Shown: positions 7,778 through 15,502 of the stretch, in pieces
How the letters are laid out: every line of letters begins with the position of its first letter
Numbering within the stretch: position 1 is the first letter of the stretch
Source: Acidovorax sp. FJL06
Lineage (GTDB): Bacteria > Pseudomonadota > Gammaproteobacteria > Burkholderiales > Burkholderiaceae_C
DNA: 42,543 nt
NCBI RefSeq assembly: GCF_003852545.1
Contig: NZ_QAJR01000036.1
Location: forward strand, 1 to 42,543
Reading direction: 5' to 3'
The notes under the pieces: model-generated
Seen by the model: the letters and a program-made list of their open reading frames with translations, nothing else
Told to the model about the DNA's origin: nothing
The model's database searches: none
Translations under genes and position numbers: made by a program

Positions 7778-8756
7778 CACCACCGCCTCCGATCACGATC
7801 TGGCCTTCATCGGACAAGCGCCGGATCGTCTTGAGAATTTCCTTCTGCTGCGCCTCCACCTCGGACAGGCGCATCGGACCACGGGATTCAAGGTCTTCGC
7901 GCAGCGCTTCGGCCGCGCGCGAGGACATGTTGGCCAGGAACTTGTCGCGCAGTTCGGGCACAGCGCCCTTGAGCGCCACGATGAGGGTCTCGGACGCCAC
8001 TTCCTTGAGCACGGACTGGATGGCGGCGTTGTCGAGCTTGAGCACGTCCTCGAACACGAACATCTTGTCCATGATCTTCTGCGCCAGGTCCGGGTCGTAG
8101 CCCCGGATGGATTCGAGCACCACGGCGTCCATGTTGCCGCCCAGCAGGTTGATGATTTCTGCCGCGGCCTTGACGCCCCCGAGCGAACTCTTGCGGATCT
8201 TGTCGCCGCCTGCCAGCACCTTGAAGAGCACCTCGTTGAGGTCCTTGAGGGCCGTGGGCTGGATGCCTTCGAGCGTGGCCACGCGCAGCAGGATTTCACT
8301 GCGCTGGCGGTCGGTGAGGTGCATCAGGATGCCCGAGGCCTGGTCACTGTCCAGGTGCACCAGGATCGCGGCCACGATCTGGGGATGCTCATTGCGCAGC
8401 AGCTCGGCCACTGACAGCGGATCCATCCACTTGAGGCTTTCGATGCCGGAGACATCGCCGCCCTGCAAAATGCGGTCGATCAGCAACCCGGCCTTGTCAT
8501 CGCCCAGGGCGCGCTTGAGCACGGCGCGCACATAGTTGCCCGTGTCCGACACCAGCAGGCTTTGTGCGGCCGCCGCGTTCGAGAACTTGTTGATGACCTC
8601 GTCCACCTTCTCGCGCGACACCGAGCGCATGCGCGCAATGGTCTCGCCCAGCTTCTGCACTTCCTTGGGCGAAAAATGCTTGAAGACTTCGGCCGCTTCC
8701 TCTTCGCCGAGAGACATCAGCATGATGGCGGCATCGTGGAGGCCTTGGTCGTCCAT
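7761..8756 (-). CDS. fliG: flagellar motor switch protein FliG
   Basis: FliG tops the C-ring, contacts the MS-ring protein FliF and turns stator motion into torque. The 331-aa protein has the N-terminal FliF-binding domain (AAIMLMSLGEEEAAEVFKHF), the middle domain with the EHPQ motif (NEHPQIVAAILVHL, near residue 125) and the C-terminal torque domain with MFVFEDVLKLDNAAIQSVL, including charged residues that face MotA. No strong ribosome site precedes the ATG at 8756; it lies 24 bp after fliF and may depend on coupling. Length and domains are normal. Confidence 0.97.
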   Translation of the reverse strand: MDDQGLHDAAIMLMSLGEEEAAEVFKHFSPKEVQKLGETIARMRSVSREKVDEVINKFSNAAAAQSLLVSDTGNYVRAVLKRALGDDKAGLLIDRILQGGDVSGIESLKWMDPLSVAELLRNEHPQIVAAILVHLDSDQASGILMHLTDRQRSEILLRVATLEGIQPTALKDLNEVLFKVLAGGDKIRKSSLGGVKAAAEIINLLGGNMDAVVLESIRGYDPDLAQKIMDKMFVFEDVLKLDNAAIQSVLKEVASETLIVALKGAVPELRDKFLANMSSRAAEALREDLESRGPMRLSEVEAQQKEILKTIRRLSDEGQIVIGGGGDDAFV

Positions 8757-8780
8757 GGTGGGGGTCCGTGCAATCGGTGG

Positions 8781-10475
8781 CTAAGCGGCGGCGTCGCCGT
8801 TCAGCCAGGTCTTGAGAATGTTCGCCACGGCAACCGGATTCTCCTTGGCAAGCACGCGGGCGTCTTCCAGGCGCAGTTGCTCGGGCGTCGCAGGCACCGC
8901 TTCGTCCTTCTTGGACGGTGCAGGCAGCGCGGGGCGGTCAGGCGTTTCGGCCTCCAGGGCATCGAGCTGCCCACCCGGCACCGGCGCGGCGCTGGCCTTG
9001 GCCGGTGCGGGCGCCTTGAGGGCGGGCCGCACCAGGCCCAGCAGCACCAGGGCAGCAAACAGCACCGCCCCCACCGGCCACGCAAAGGTCTTGGCCAGGT
9101 CGATCACCTCGGGCTGCTTCCACAGCGGAACATCGGTGGATGGCGCTGCCGTCACCTGGAACGGCGTGTTCATGAGGTTGACCGAATCGCCCCGCTCCTT
9201 GTTGAAGCCAATGGTCTCGCGCACCAGGGCCGTCATCTGCTCGACCTGCTCGGGCGTCAGCGCCTTGGTGATCGGCTTGCCCTTGTCTTCGCCGGACTGG
9301 TAGTTCACCACCACCGCCGCACTCAGGCGCTTGACGGAGCCGGTGCTGCCCCGCGTGACGCGCACGGTCTTGTCCACTTCGTAGTTGGTGGTGGATTCAC
9401 GCTTGTTCGTCGCCTCTTCCGTCCCTTGCTGGCCACCGGCATTGGGCGCGGGGTTGGCACCATTGACGGGCGCAGCGGAAGGCGCAGGCGGCTGGTTGGC
9501 CACGGCACCAGGCACGCCCGTGGCGGTCTTGCTGGAACTGCCCCGGCTCTCCAGCACCTGCTGGCTGCGGACCGCGCTGGAGTCGGGCGTCTGGTTGGGG
9601 CGGAACTGCTCGGACGTGGACTCCGTCTGCGTGAAATCCACCTCGGCCGTGACCTGGGCCTTGACGTTTTCGCGCCCCACCACGGGCTCCAGGATGTCCA
9701 TGATGCGACGGGTGTACTGCTGCTCGATCTGCTGCACATACAGCAGTTGCTGCGCATTGATCTCGGCCCCGGCGGTGCTGTCGGACGTCTGCGACAGCAG
9801 CTTGCCCGTGTCGTCCAGCACGCTCACGGCAGAGGGCGCCAGCTCGGGCACGCTGGACGCCACCAGGTGCACGATGCCGGCCAGCTGGGCGCGGTCCAGG
9901 ATGCGGCCGGGATGCAGGCTCACCAGCACCGAGGCAGACGGCTTTTGCTGCTCACGGAAGAATCCATTCTGCTGGGGGAGCGCCAGGTGCACGCGCGCGC
10001 CCTGCACCGACGACAGCGCCTGGATGGAGCGGGTCAGTTCGCCCTCCAGGCCGCGCTGGAAGTTCAGGCGCTCCTGGAACTGCGTCATCCCGAACTTGCT
10101 GGACTCCATCAGCTCGAACCCGGCCACCGAGCCCTTGGGCAGGCCCTGGGTGGCCAGGCGCAGGCGCACGTCATGCACCCGGTCCGCCGGGATCAGGATG
10201 GCGCCGCCGCCCTCGGCATGCTTGTAGGGCACGTTCATTTGCGACAGCTGGGCCACGATGGCGCCGCCATCCTTGTCGCTCAGGTTGGTGAACAGCACCC
10301 GGTAGTCCGGCTGGCGCCCCATGACAATGGCCGCCACGGCAGCTGCCACCAGCAACGCCACGCCCACACCCAGCCGCATGCGCTGCGCCCGGTCGAGGGC
10401 AGACAACCGCTGCAGCCAGCTGGGGCTGGCAGGCGGCGGGAGCGGATTGAGAGGGACTTCAGCAACAGCAGACAT
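8781..10475 (-). CDS. fliF: flagellar MS-ring protein FliF
   Basis: FliF builds the MS-ring in the inner membrane, the base on which rod, export gate and C-ring assemble. The 564-aa protein has membrane helices near residues 35-53 (LGVGVALLVAAAVAAIVMG) and 475-495 (WPVGAVLFAALVLLGLV), flanking the large periplasmic YscJ/FliF region with MNVPYKHAEGGGAILIPAD and LALPQQNGFFREQQKPSASV. The C-terminal tail that binds FliG is present (VLAKENPVAVANILKTWLNG). It is the first gene of fliFGHIJK and is divergent from fliE; GGAAAAG lies before the ATG. Confidence 0.97.
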   Translation of the reverse strand: MSAVAEVPLNPLPPPASPSWLQRLSALDRAQRMRLGVGVALLVAAAVAAIVMGRQPDYRVLFTNLSDKDGGAIVAQLSQMNVPYKHAEGGGAILIPADRVHDVRLRLATQGLPKGSVAGFELMESSKFGMTQFQERLNFQRGLEGELTRSIQALSSVQGARVHLALPQQNGFFREQQKPSASVLVSLHPGRILDRAQLAGIVHLVASSVPELAPSAVSVLDDTGKLLSQTSDSTAGAEINAQQLLYVQQIEQQYTRRIMDILEPVVGRENVKAQVTAEVDFTQTESTSEQFRPNQTPDSSAVRSQQVLESRGSSSKTATGVPGAVANQPPAPSAAPVNGANPAPNAGGQQGTEEATNKRESTTNYEVDKTVRVTRGSTGSVKRLSAAVVVNYQSGEDKGKPITKALTPEQVEQMTALVRETIGFNKERGDSVNLMNTPFQVTAAPSTDVPLWKQPEVIDLAKTFAWPVGAVLFAALVLLGLVRPALKAPAPAKASAAPVPGGQLDALEAETPDRPALPAPSKKDEAVPATPEQLRLEDARVLAKENPVAVANILKTWLNGDAAA

Positions 10476-10651
10476 CTTTGCTTTTCCGGTAAAGCAGGTC
10501 CGGCAACAGACCTGGCGTGGTGTCGATTATTCGGTCACGCCTCCACCATGTTCGCTGGATAAGCCGCCCGTTTGACCATCATTTCAGGGGGATGGGCACC
10601 GGGGCGGTGGCTAGGATACGCAGCATACCGCCATTCCCTACGGACACAGCC

Positions 10652-10963
10652 ATGGACCTCCGCATCTCAAGCTCTACCGCCCCCCTGTCGGGCGCAGGCG
10701 TGGCGCGCCGTGCTGCGGCCCCCCAAGAAACCGGCAACGACGTGGGGTTTTCGGGCGCACTCAAAGGCGCCCTGCAGTCGGTGAGCGCCGCACAGAACCA
10801 CTCGTCTGGCTTGCAAAAAGAAGTCCAGCTGGAGAACCCCTCGGTGAGCCTGGAAGAAACCATGGTGGCCATCCAGAAGGCCCAGATCGGCTTTCAGGCC
10901 ACGTTGCACGTGCGCAACCGGATGGTGCAGGCCTATACCGACATCATGAACATGCAGGTGTGA
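10652..10963 (+). CDS. fliE: flagellar hook-basal body protein FliE
   Basis: FliE joins the MS-ring and export gate to the proximal rod. The ATG at 10652 gives 103 aa, the usual length; the frame extends further upstream without support. The variable N-terminus is followed by the conserved C-terminal helices (VSLEETMVAIQKAQIGFQAT and RNRMVQAYTDIMNMQV), which are diagnostic. It is the only gene in its transcript, reads away from fliF, and is followed within 10 bp by a GC-rich repeat rather than by another gene. Confidence 0.95.
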   Translation: MDLRISSSTAPLSGAGVARRAAAPQETGNDVGFSGALKGALQSVSAAQNHSSGLQKEVQLENPSVSLEETMVAIQKAQIGFQATLHVRNRMVQAYTDIMNMQV

Positions 10964-10969
10964 CAGCGA

Positions 10970-11094
10970 CACCCCCCCTGAGGCGCTGCGCGCCTTCCCC
11001 CCGCTCTCGCAACGCTGCGCGCTGCGGGCAGGGGGACGCAGCCCTCACTGCGGGGCGGCCCTTGCTCGGCTGCCCTGGCCTTGGGGCGCGCCGG
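10970..11094. repeat. GC-rich interspersed repeat, copy 1 (after fliE)
   Basis: This stretch starts 7 bp after the fliE stop with CCCCCCCTGAGGCGCTGCGCGCC and runs through GCTGCGCGCTGCGGG, GGGGGACGC and GGGCGGCCCTTGCTCGGC. It aligns over about 120 bases with 42354-42470 (CCCCCCCTGAGACGCTGCGCGCC ... GGGGGACGC ... GGCGGCCCTTGCGCGGC). Both copies begin at the same place relative to the stop of a plus-strand flagellar gene. It contains short CGCTGCGCG palindromes. It has no ORF or terminator-like T-run that I could support. Confidence 0.75.
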
Positions 11095-11121
11095 TATTGG
11101 GCCATCGGAGCCCGCAATTAC

Positions 11122-11175
11122 TCGTGATTTCATAGCTTCTTGCGCTTTATAAATAAGCGGTAGAGCCGTATTTCA
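11122..11175. repeat. palindromic interspersed repeat, copy B (fliE-fliT gap)
   Basis: The segment with ATTTCATAGCTTCTTGCGC, TTTATAAATAAGCGGTAGAGCC and ATTTCAC matches, base by base with few changes, the copy in rfbG (ATTTTCATAGCTGGTAGCGC ... GGATAAGCGCTGGATGCC). The arms are less complementary than in the cheZ copy. It sits 28 bp after the end of the GC-rich repeat and just before the fliT terminator, so the whole 270 bp fliE-fliT gap is made of two repeats and a terminator. Confidence 0.65.
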
Positions 11176-11180
11176 CCCAT

Positions 11181-11209
11181 AAAAAAGCCGGCCTCACTGG
11201 GTCGGCTTT
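11181..11209 (-). terminator. rho-independent terminator after fliT
   Basis: On the minus strand AAAGCCGACCC-AGTGA-GGCCGGCTTTTTT forms a stem of about ten pairs with one mismatch, followed by six T residues. It begins 25 bp after the fliT stop, ending the fliD-fliS-fliT transcript. It could also slow transcripts leaving fliE on the other strand, although the T-run there is poor. Confidence 0.8.
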
Positions 11210-11233
11210 GTCTTGAAGCTCTCGGCGCACGCC

Positions 11234-11533
11234 TCAGTGCATCATCTGCGGCTGGCCTTCAAACAGATGTTCGAACTGCGCCAGCCAGGGCTCGGCCAGG
11301 CAGCGGATCTGGGCGTCATTGCGCAGGATGCGCTGCATGATGCGGGTTTTCTCGCGGCGGTGCTCGGGCAACAGCTCGTGCTCCTGCGACTTGAAGCGCA
11401 ACTGCTCGATCAGCACGGCGCAAGCGCCTTCGTAGCGCACCACGCCATCCCAATCCTTGAGCTTGGCAGCCTCCAGCATCTTGGCGCTGCTGTCTTCGAT
11501 CGCCTTGTAATAGTCAATCAGCATGTGTGACAT
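11234..11533 (-). CDS. fliT: flagellar export chaperone FliT
   Basis: FliT is the cytoplasmic chaperone of the filament cap FliD. The 99-aa product is helical (MLIDYYKAIEDSSAKMLEAA; then VRYEGACAVLIEQLR and REKTRIMQRILRNDAQIR), matching FliT in size and in the conserved IL.nDaqIR segment. A second in-frame ATG lies three codons downstream (11524), so the start is uncertain by three residues. It starts 3 bp after the fliS stop, with GGGGG about 9 bases upstream. Order fliD-fliS-fliT is standard. Confidence 0.88.
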   Translation of the reverse strand: MSHMLIDYYKAIEDSSAKMLEAAKLKDWDGVVRYEGACAVLIEQLRFKSQEHELLPEHRREKTRIMQRILRNDAQIRCLAEPWLAQFEHLFEGQPQMMH

Positions 11534-11536
11534 GGT

Positions 11537-11989
11537 TCAGGCCCCCACCAGCACCGGCTGGCCCAAGGCCGGCGCATCGGCCGAAGCACTGGCGCCCGTT
11601 TTCTTGATTTCATTCCAGCCCAAAGCCACGGGCTCGATCAGGCGCATGACCTCCTGCATCATGGCATCGTCATTGCGGGCATTGGCCAGGATCAGGCGGC
11701 GCATGCAGTAGTCATACAGCGCACCCAGGTTTTCGGCCAGTTCGCCGCCGTCCACCTTGTCGAGCGAGGTACTCAGCCCCTCTTCAAGGATGCGTACCGC
11801 CTTGGAGATGGCATTGACCTTGCCCAGCACGTCGCCACGCGCCATGGCACCACGCGCCGTGGCGATGGAATTCAGAACCCCCTCATACAACAGGCTGACC
11901 AACTGGTGCTGGTCGATCGTGTGCATGCTGGTTTCTACATTGATGCGCTGGTAAGCGTTGGCTGCACGGGGGCTGTAGGCGCTGAACAT
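11537..11989 (-). CDS. fliS: flagellin export chaperone FliS
   Basis: FliS binds flagellin in the cytoplasm and delivers it to FlhA for export. The 150-aa product has the family signature near the start (AYQRINVETSMHTIDQHQLVSLLYEGVLNSI, given by its parts AYQRINVET and LVSLLYEG) and the helix bundle with LGALYDYCMRRLILANARND (about residues 90-110). A short C-terminal extension (GASASADAPALGQPVLVGA) is low in complexity. GGAAGGA precedes the ATG at 11989. It lies 65 bp after fliD. Confidence 0.95.
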   Translation of the reverse strand: MFSAYSPRAANAYQRINVETSMHTIDQHQLVSLLYEGVLNSIATARGAMARGDVLGKVNAISKAVRILEEGLSTSLDKVDGGELAENLGALYDYCMRRLILANARNDDAMMQEVMRLIEPVALGWNEIKKTGASASADAPALGQPVLVGA

Positions 11990-12054
11990 GCTGACAATCC
12001 TTCCGAGGTATTACCTAAGTTATCGGCTCGCGCCAGGAAAACTGAAGCCCCTGA

Positions 12055-13488
12055 TTAACCGCTCGACTTGTTCCAGGATGTCACCTGCTGCGAGATATAG
12101 GCATTCAAGCCGTTCAAGGTGCTCAACTGCTTGTCCAGCGAGTTATAGCGCTGCGTGATCCGCTTTTCAAATGCATCGACCTTTTCATTCACGCGGGTTT
12201 GGTCTTGGGCATTGCGCTTGAGGTTCAGCTGCAAGGTGTCGTCCTTGGATTTGAAGAAACCGTCGTTGGACAACAGGTTGGTGGTCAACGCCTTCAATTG
12301 CACGGCAATGCCATCCGCAGAGCCCCCCCCGGTATTTCGGAACAGGCTCTTCACATCGTCGGGCTTTTCGGCCAGGGCCTTGTTCAGCTTGGTCGTATCC
12401 ACCGCCAGGTTGCCCCCCAGTTGCTGGGTGATGCCGACATCCGCCAGCCGCTGGAACCCCCCGCCCCCCGAGGTCACCGACTGGATGGCATTGCGCAGCG
12501 AATTTTGCAACGCGACAGCCGTCGAATCGCCTTGCAACAGGCCCGCCGACTTGGTCTTGGCATCGTATTTGGTGGCGTCCTGCAGCAGCTCGTTGATGGC
12601 GTTGTACGCCTTTACAAACCCGTCGATGTTGGACTGGATCGCGGTGTTGTCCTTGCTCACCGCCACTTCGATGGGCGCCGTGGTCACCTGCTCGGCCTTG
12701 AAGGTCACGCCGGAAATCGTGGAGGCAAAGGTATTGGTGGCCGAAGACACGGCAATCCCGTTGACCGTGGCCTTGGCATTGGCCGCCGCCTGCGTGACCG
12801 TGGCGCCATTGACCAGGCGCGACAACCCCGTGGCATCGGTGTTGCCCGCACTCTGGATGTCGGTATCGCCGCCCTCCATCACGCTCAGGCGGAAGCCGAA
12901 CTGCTCGCCCGTGCTCTTGCTGCGCAGCAGCAGGCGCTCGCCCGAAGCATCAGACAGGATCGACGCCGTCACGCCCGCGTTGGAGCCATTGATCTTGCTG
13001 GCCACATCGGACAGCTTGTCGCTGGCGCTGATGGAGATCTCCACCGGCTGACCGCTACCGGGCGTGAATGACGCAGGGGACACACTCCACTGACCCAGTT
13101 CAAGGCGCAGCGTGCCCGCCCCCAGGGCGCCGCCCACGGGCAGCAACGCAGCCGATGCCGTGGCCTGCGCCTTGGCCAGGCCCTGCACCTCCACGCTGAA
13201 GGTGGTGGGCAAGGTGCCACCCACTGCGGAGACCGAGACATACTTGGAGTCGGACGAGGTAGCAGACACCCCGTTCCACCCCGTCACGCTGGTGAGCTTG
13301 CTCGCTGCATCCTGCAGCGTGGACACCAGCGACTTGATCTGGCCGAAGGCGGAAATCTTGGTGTTGACCGTGGCCGCCTGCAGCTTGAGCGTATCCAGAG
13401 GCTTTTTTTCCAGCGCGACCAACTGCGAGATGATGTTTTTGACATCCAACCCGTTCGTACCGACGCCTGGGGATGAAATCGTGGCCAT
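12055..13488 (-). CDS. fliD: flagellar filament cap protein FliD
   Basis: FliD caps the growing filament and folds incoming flagellin. The 477-aa product has the conserved N-terminal FliD segment (SSPGVGTNGLDVKNIISQLV, residues 4-23), a Ser/Thr/Ala-rich central region, and the C-terminal FliD domain (NAINELLQDATKYD ... GLLQGDSTAVALQNSLRNAI, then DKQLSTLNGLNAYISQQV near the end). AGGAGG stands 5 bases before the ATG at 13488. It is the first gene of fliDST and lies downstream of the minus-strand flagellin, separated by a terminator, so it likely has its own promoter, which I could not identify. Confidence 0.95.
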   Translation of the reverse strand: MATISSPGVGTNGLDVKNIISQLVALEKKPLDTLKLQAATVNTKISAFGQIKSLVSTLQDAASKLTSVTGWNGVSATSSDSKYVSVSAVGGTLPTTFSVEVQGLAKAQATASAALLPVGGALGAGTLRLELGQWSVSPASFTPGSGQPVEISISASDKLSDVASKINGSNAGVTASILSDASGERLLLRSKSTGEQFGFRLSVMEGGDTDIQSAGNTDATGLSRLVNGATVTQAAANAKATVNGIAVSSATNTFASTISGVTFKAEQVTTAPIEVAVSKDNTAIQSNIDGFVKAYNAINELLQDATKYDAKTKSAGLLQGDSTAVALQNSLRNAIQSVTSGGGGFQRLADVGITQQLGGNLAVDTTKLNKALAEKPDDVKSLFRNTGGGSADGIAVQLKALTTNLLSNDGFFKSKDDTLQLNLKRNAQDQTRVNEKVDAFEKRITQRYNSLDKQLSTLNGLNAYISQQVTSWNKSSG

Positions 13489-13599
13489 ACCAACCTCCTG
13501 AACTGGTTCAACGGAAATTATGGCGCCGAACGGCGATCAAGAACGTCCGTAAACACGCCAGGAAACCCGTCTTATCCAGCGGTCCTGGCACCCGCCGTC

Positions 13600-13640
13600 C
13601 AAAAAGCCAAATGGCGGCGACAGAAAAATCTGCCGCCGCC
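13600..13640 (-). terminator. rho-independent terminator after the minus-strand flagellin gene
   Basis: Positions 13613-13624 (GGCGGCGACAGA) and 13629-13640 (TCTGCCGCCGCC) pair over 12 bases with one mismatch around an AAAA loop. On the minus strand the stem is followed by ATTTGG and then CTTTTTGG (the T-run at 13601-13605). It starts 45 bases after the flagellin stop, so it ends that transcript before fliD. The T-run is displaced by a few bases from the stem, hence moderate confidence. Confidence 0.65.
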
Positions 13641-13684
13641 CGGTCCGCCAGGGCGCTGCAACGCCCCGGCCCCCTGCCCGCTGC

Positions 13685-15181
13685 TTAACGCAGCAGGGCC
13701 AACACACCTTGGGGCAGCTGGTTGGCCTGGGCCACCATCGCCGTGCCGGCTTGTTGCAGGATCTGCGAGCGCGACAGGTTGGCCGTTTCTGCAGCGAAGT
13801 CCGCATCCAGAATGCGGCTGCGCGAAGAAGACAGGTTTTCCGACGTGACTTGCAGGTTGCTGATCGACGTTTCAAAGCGCGATTGCAGGGCACCGAGCTT
13901 GGCGCGTTCACCGTTGATGAAGCTCAGGGCCGAGTCCACGGTCTTCAGGGCATTGGTGGCGTTGCTGAACGTGGTCACGTCCAGGTTGGCCACGGCCTGC
14001 AGCGCAGAGCCACCGTCAAGCAGCTGATTGGCGGTAGTAGAGTCCACCGCAAACGACTTTTCCGAATCCAGGACGATGTAGCCACCCGTATTCACCTGTT
14101 CTACGTTCGCATCGGCCGTGAGCGTCCGAGCTGTGCCGTTGCTGGCGCCTGCGGCGTTGTAGCCTGTGACCGTCACGGCGGCGGCATTGGCATTGGCGGT
14201 GTCGCCCACCACGATGTCGTTGCCGGTGGCGTTGGTCAGAATCACCTGCGTGCCGTCCGAGCTCAGCGCGGCATTGATGCCCGTCTTGGCAGACTGGTCG
14301 TTGATGGCAGACACCGCCGCCGACAGGCGGTCGGTACCCGTGGCAGAAGTCAGCGTGAACGACACGGTGACGGCAGCGGCAGACCCCACATTGTCACCAT
14401 TCAGCGTCAACGAATAGGACCCGGCCGCGGCCAGGCCACCCAAACGCACCTCCGTGCGGGCCGTGGCCGTCACACCAGTGGTCGCCTTCATCCCGTTGAT
14501 CTGATCGGCCGTGGCCTTGGCCGTCGCATTCGACGCCGCCGCAATGCTGTTAGTGCCCAAGTAGCCGCTGATGGCAATAGTGCCGGCAGCTACGCCATTG
14601 GAAGTCGCACCCGCACCCACTGTGGCTTGCGCACCAACGCCCGCGCCGTTCGAGGCCACGTTCTGGTTGTTGCCATACACGCTGGTGCGCAGGTTGCCCG
14701 TGGCCGCCACGATGGTCTGGTTGGCGTTAGCGCCCACCTGGAACTGTTGCGTACCAAAGCTTCCGTCCAGCAGCTTGGCGCCATTGAATTCCGTGGTTTG
14801 CGAGATGCGGTCCAGTTCGGAGACCAGTTGGCCCACTTCCGACTGCAGCGCCTGGCGGTCACCCGCACTGTTGGAGGCATTGGCCGACTGCACGGCCAAC
14901 TCGCGCACCCGCTGCAGGATGTCGCCCGACGCCTTGAGCGCGCCTTCAGCGGTCTGCGCCAGGGAGATACCGTCGTTGGCATTGCGCACTGCCTGGTTCA
15001 GGCCGCGGATCTGGCTGGTGAAGCGCTCCGAGATGGCCAAACCGGCCGCGTCGTCCTTGGCGCTGTTGATGCGCAGGCCCGACGACAGGCGCTGGATGGA
15101 GGTGTTCAGCGAGGACTGGCTCGTGCCCAGGTTGCGCTGGGCGGTGAGCGAGGCGATGTTGGTATTGATGGTGGAAGCCAT
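13685..15181 (-). CDS. fliC: flagellin FliC, minus-strand copy
   Basis: This is a filament subunit, exported through the flagellar channel. The 498-aa protein starts at the ATG at 15181 ([12 protein letters not shown]) with GGAGA upstream; longer frames continue into the intergenic region without support. The N-terminal (about 1-140, [20 protein letters not shown]) and C-terminal (about 410-498, [19 protein letters not shown]) D0/D1 helices are fully conserved; the 270-residue middle is rich in Ala, Thr, Ser and Asn, which suits O-glycosylation but does not prove it. It is very similar throughout to the plus-strand flagellin at 15503 and has a good sigma-28 promoter. Confidence 0.96.
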   Translation of the reverse strand: MASTINTNIASLTAQRNLGTSQSSLNTSIQRLSSGLRINSAKDDAAGLAISERFTSQIRGLNQAVRNANDGISLAQTAEGALKASGDILQRVRELAVQSANASNSAGDRQALQSEVGQLVSELDRISQTTEFNGAKLLDGSFGTQQFQVGANANQTIVAATGNLRTSVYGNNQNVASNGAGVGAQATVGAGATSNGVAAGTIAISGYLGTNSIAAASNATAKATADQINGMKATTGVTATARTEVRLGGLAAAGSYSLTLNGDNVGSAAAVTVSFTLTSATGTDRLSAAVSAINDQSAKTGINAALSSDGTQVILTNATGNDIVVGDTANANAAAVTVTGYNAAGASNGTARTLTADANVEQVNTGGYIVLDSEKSFAVDSTTANQLLDGGSALQAVANLDVTTFSNATNALKTVDSALSFINGERAKLGALQSRFETSISNLQVTSENLSSSRSRILDADFAAETANLSRSQILQQAGTAMVAQANQLPQGVLALLR

Positions 15182-15502
15182 TGCAAATCTCCAGAAAAGA
15201 ACTGACTGAATATGGCGTTGCCGCCAGCCGGGGCGCCAGCACCGTGCTGGCCTCCTGGGTTCCCAGTGCTGCAGGCCCTCTGGGGAACGGCGGGCCACTT
15301 ACGGTCCGTTGCAATTGTTTTCGGGTGGCCGCCGGAAAACTTGAGGGGCAAACGCACAAGTTGTGCGACTTTTTGACCGCTTATCGGCCCAACGCCAAAA
15401 AACGGCATCTCCACAATTCACCCATCGTTCCCTCATTGACAGCCGGACGGGTGCGCTTGAACCGGCAAACAGATCCGTCTTGCGACGTTAAGGAGTTTCG
15501 CC
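15182..15502. other. 321-bp divergent intergenic region between the two flagellin genes
   Basis: Besides the sigma-28 promoter for the minus-strand flagellin, this region holds a near-palindrome at 15318-15339 (TTTTCGGG...GCCGGAAAA, about 18 of 22 positions self-complementary) centred on that promoter's -10 region, and an isolated perfect sigma-28 -10 sequence GCCGATAA on the minus strand (15388-15381) that lacks a -35 TAAA at the right distance. For the plus-strand flagellin only weak matches exist (CCGGAAAA at 15332-15339, or ACAAGTTG at 15356 with ACCGCTTA at 15376). TTAAGGAG lies 8 bases before that gene's ATG. Confidence 0.6.
15318..15344 (-). promoter_or_regulatory. sigma-28 (FliA) promoter of the minus-strand flagellin gene
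   Basis: On the minus strand TCAAGTTT (from 15344) and CCCGAAAA (15325-15318) are separated so that the -35 TCAA and the -10 box are 15 bases apart, as in the enterobacterial consensus TAAAGTTT-N11-GCCGATAA. Seven of eight -35 bases and six of eight -10 bases match. The flgM promoter at 35963 has nearly the same form, which supports both. The predicted leader to the ATG at 15181 is about 130 bases. Confidence 0.7.

Noticed and set aside
10517-10640. Possible FlhDC-like sites in the fliF-fliE gap (TTATTCGG...CGCTGGATAAGCC and GATGG...CCGCCATT).
   Set aside because: Arms match the consensus poorly and the spacing differs from the fliL candidate; the second lies too close to the fliE start to act as an upstream activator site.
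15381-15388. Perfect sigma-28 -10 box GCCGATAA on the minus strand.
   Set aside because: Fifteen bases upstream the -35 position is TGCC, not TAAA or TCAA, so I did not call it a promoter; the pair at 15318-15344 fits better.
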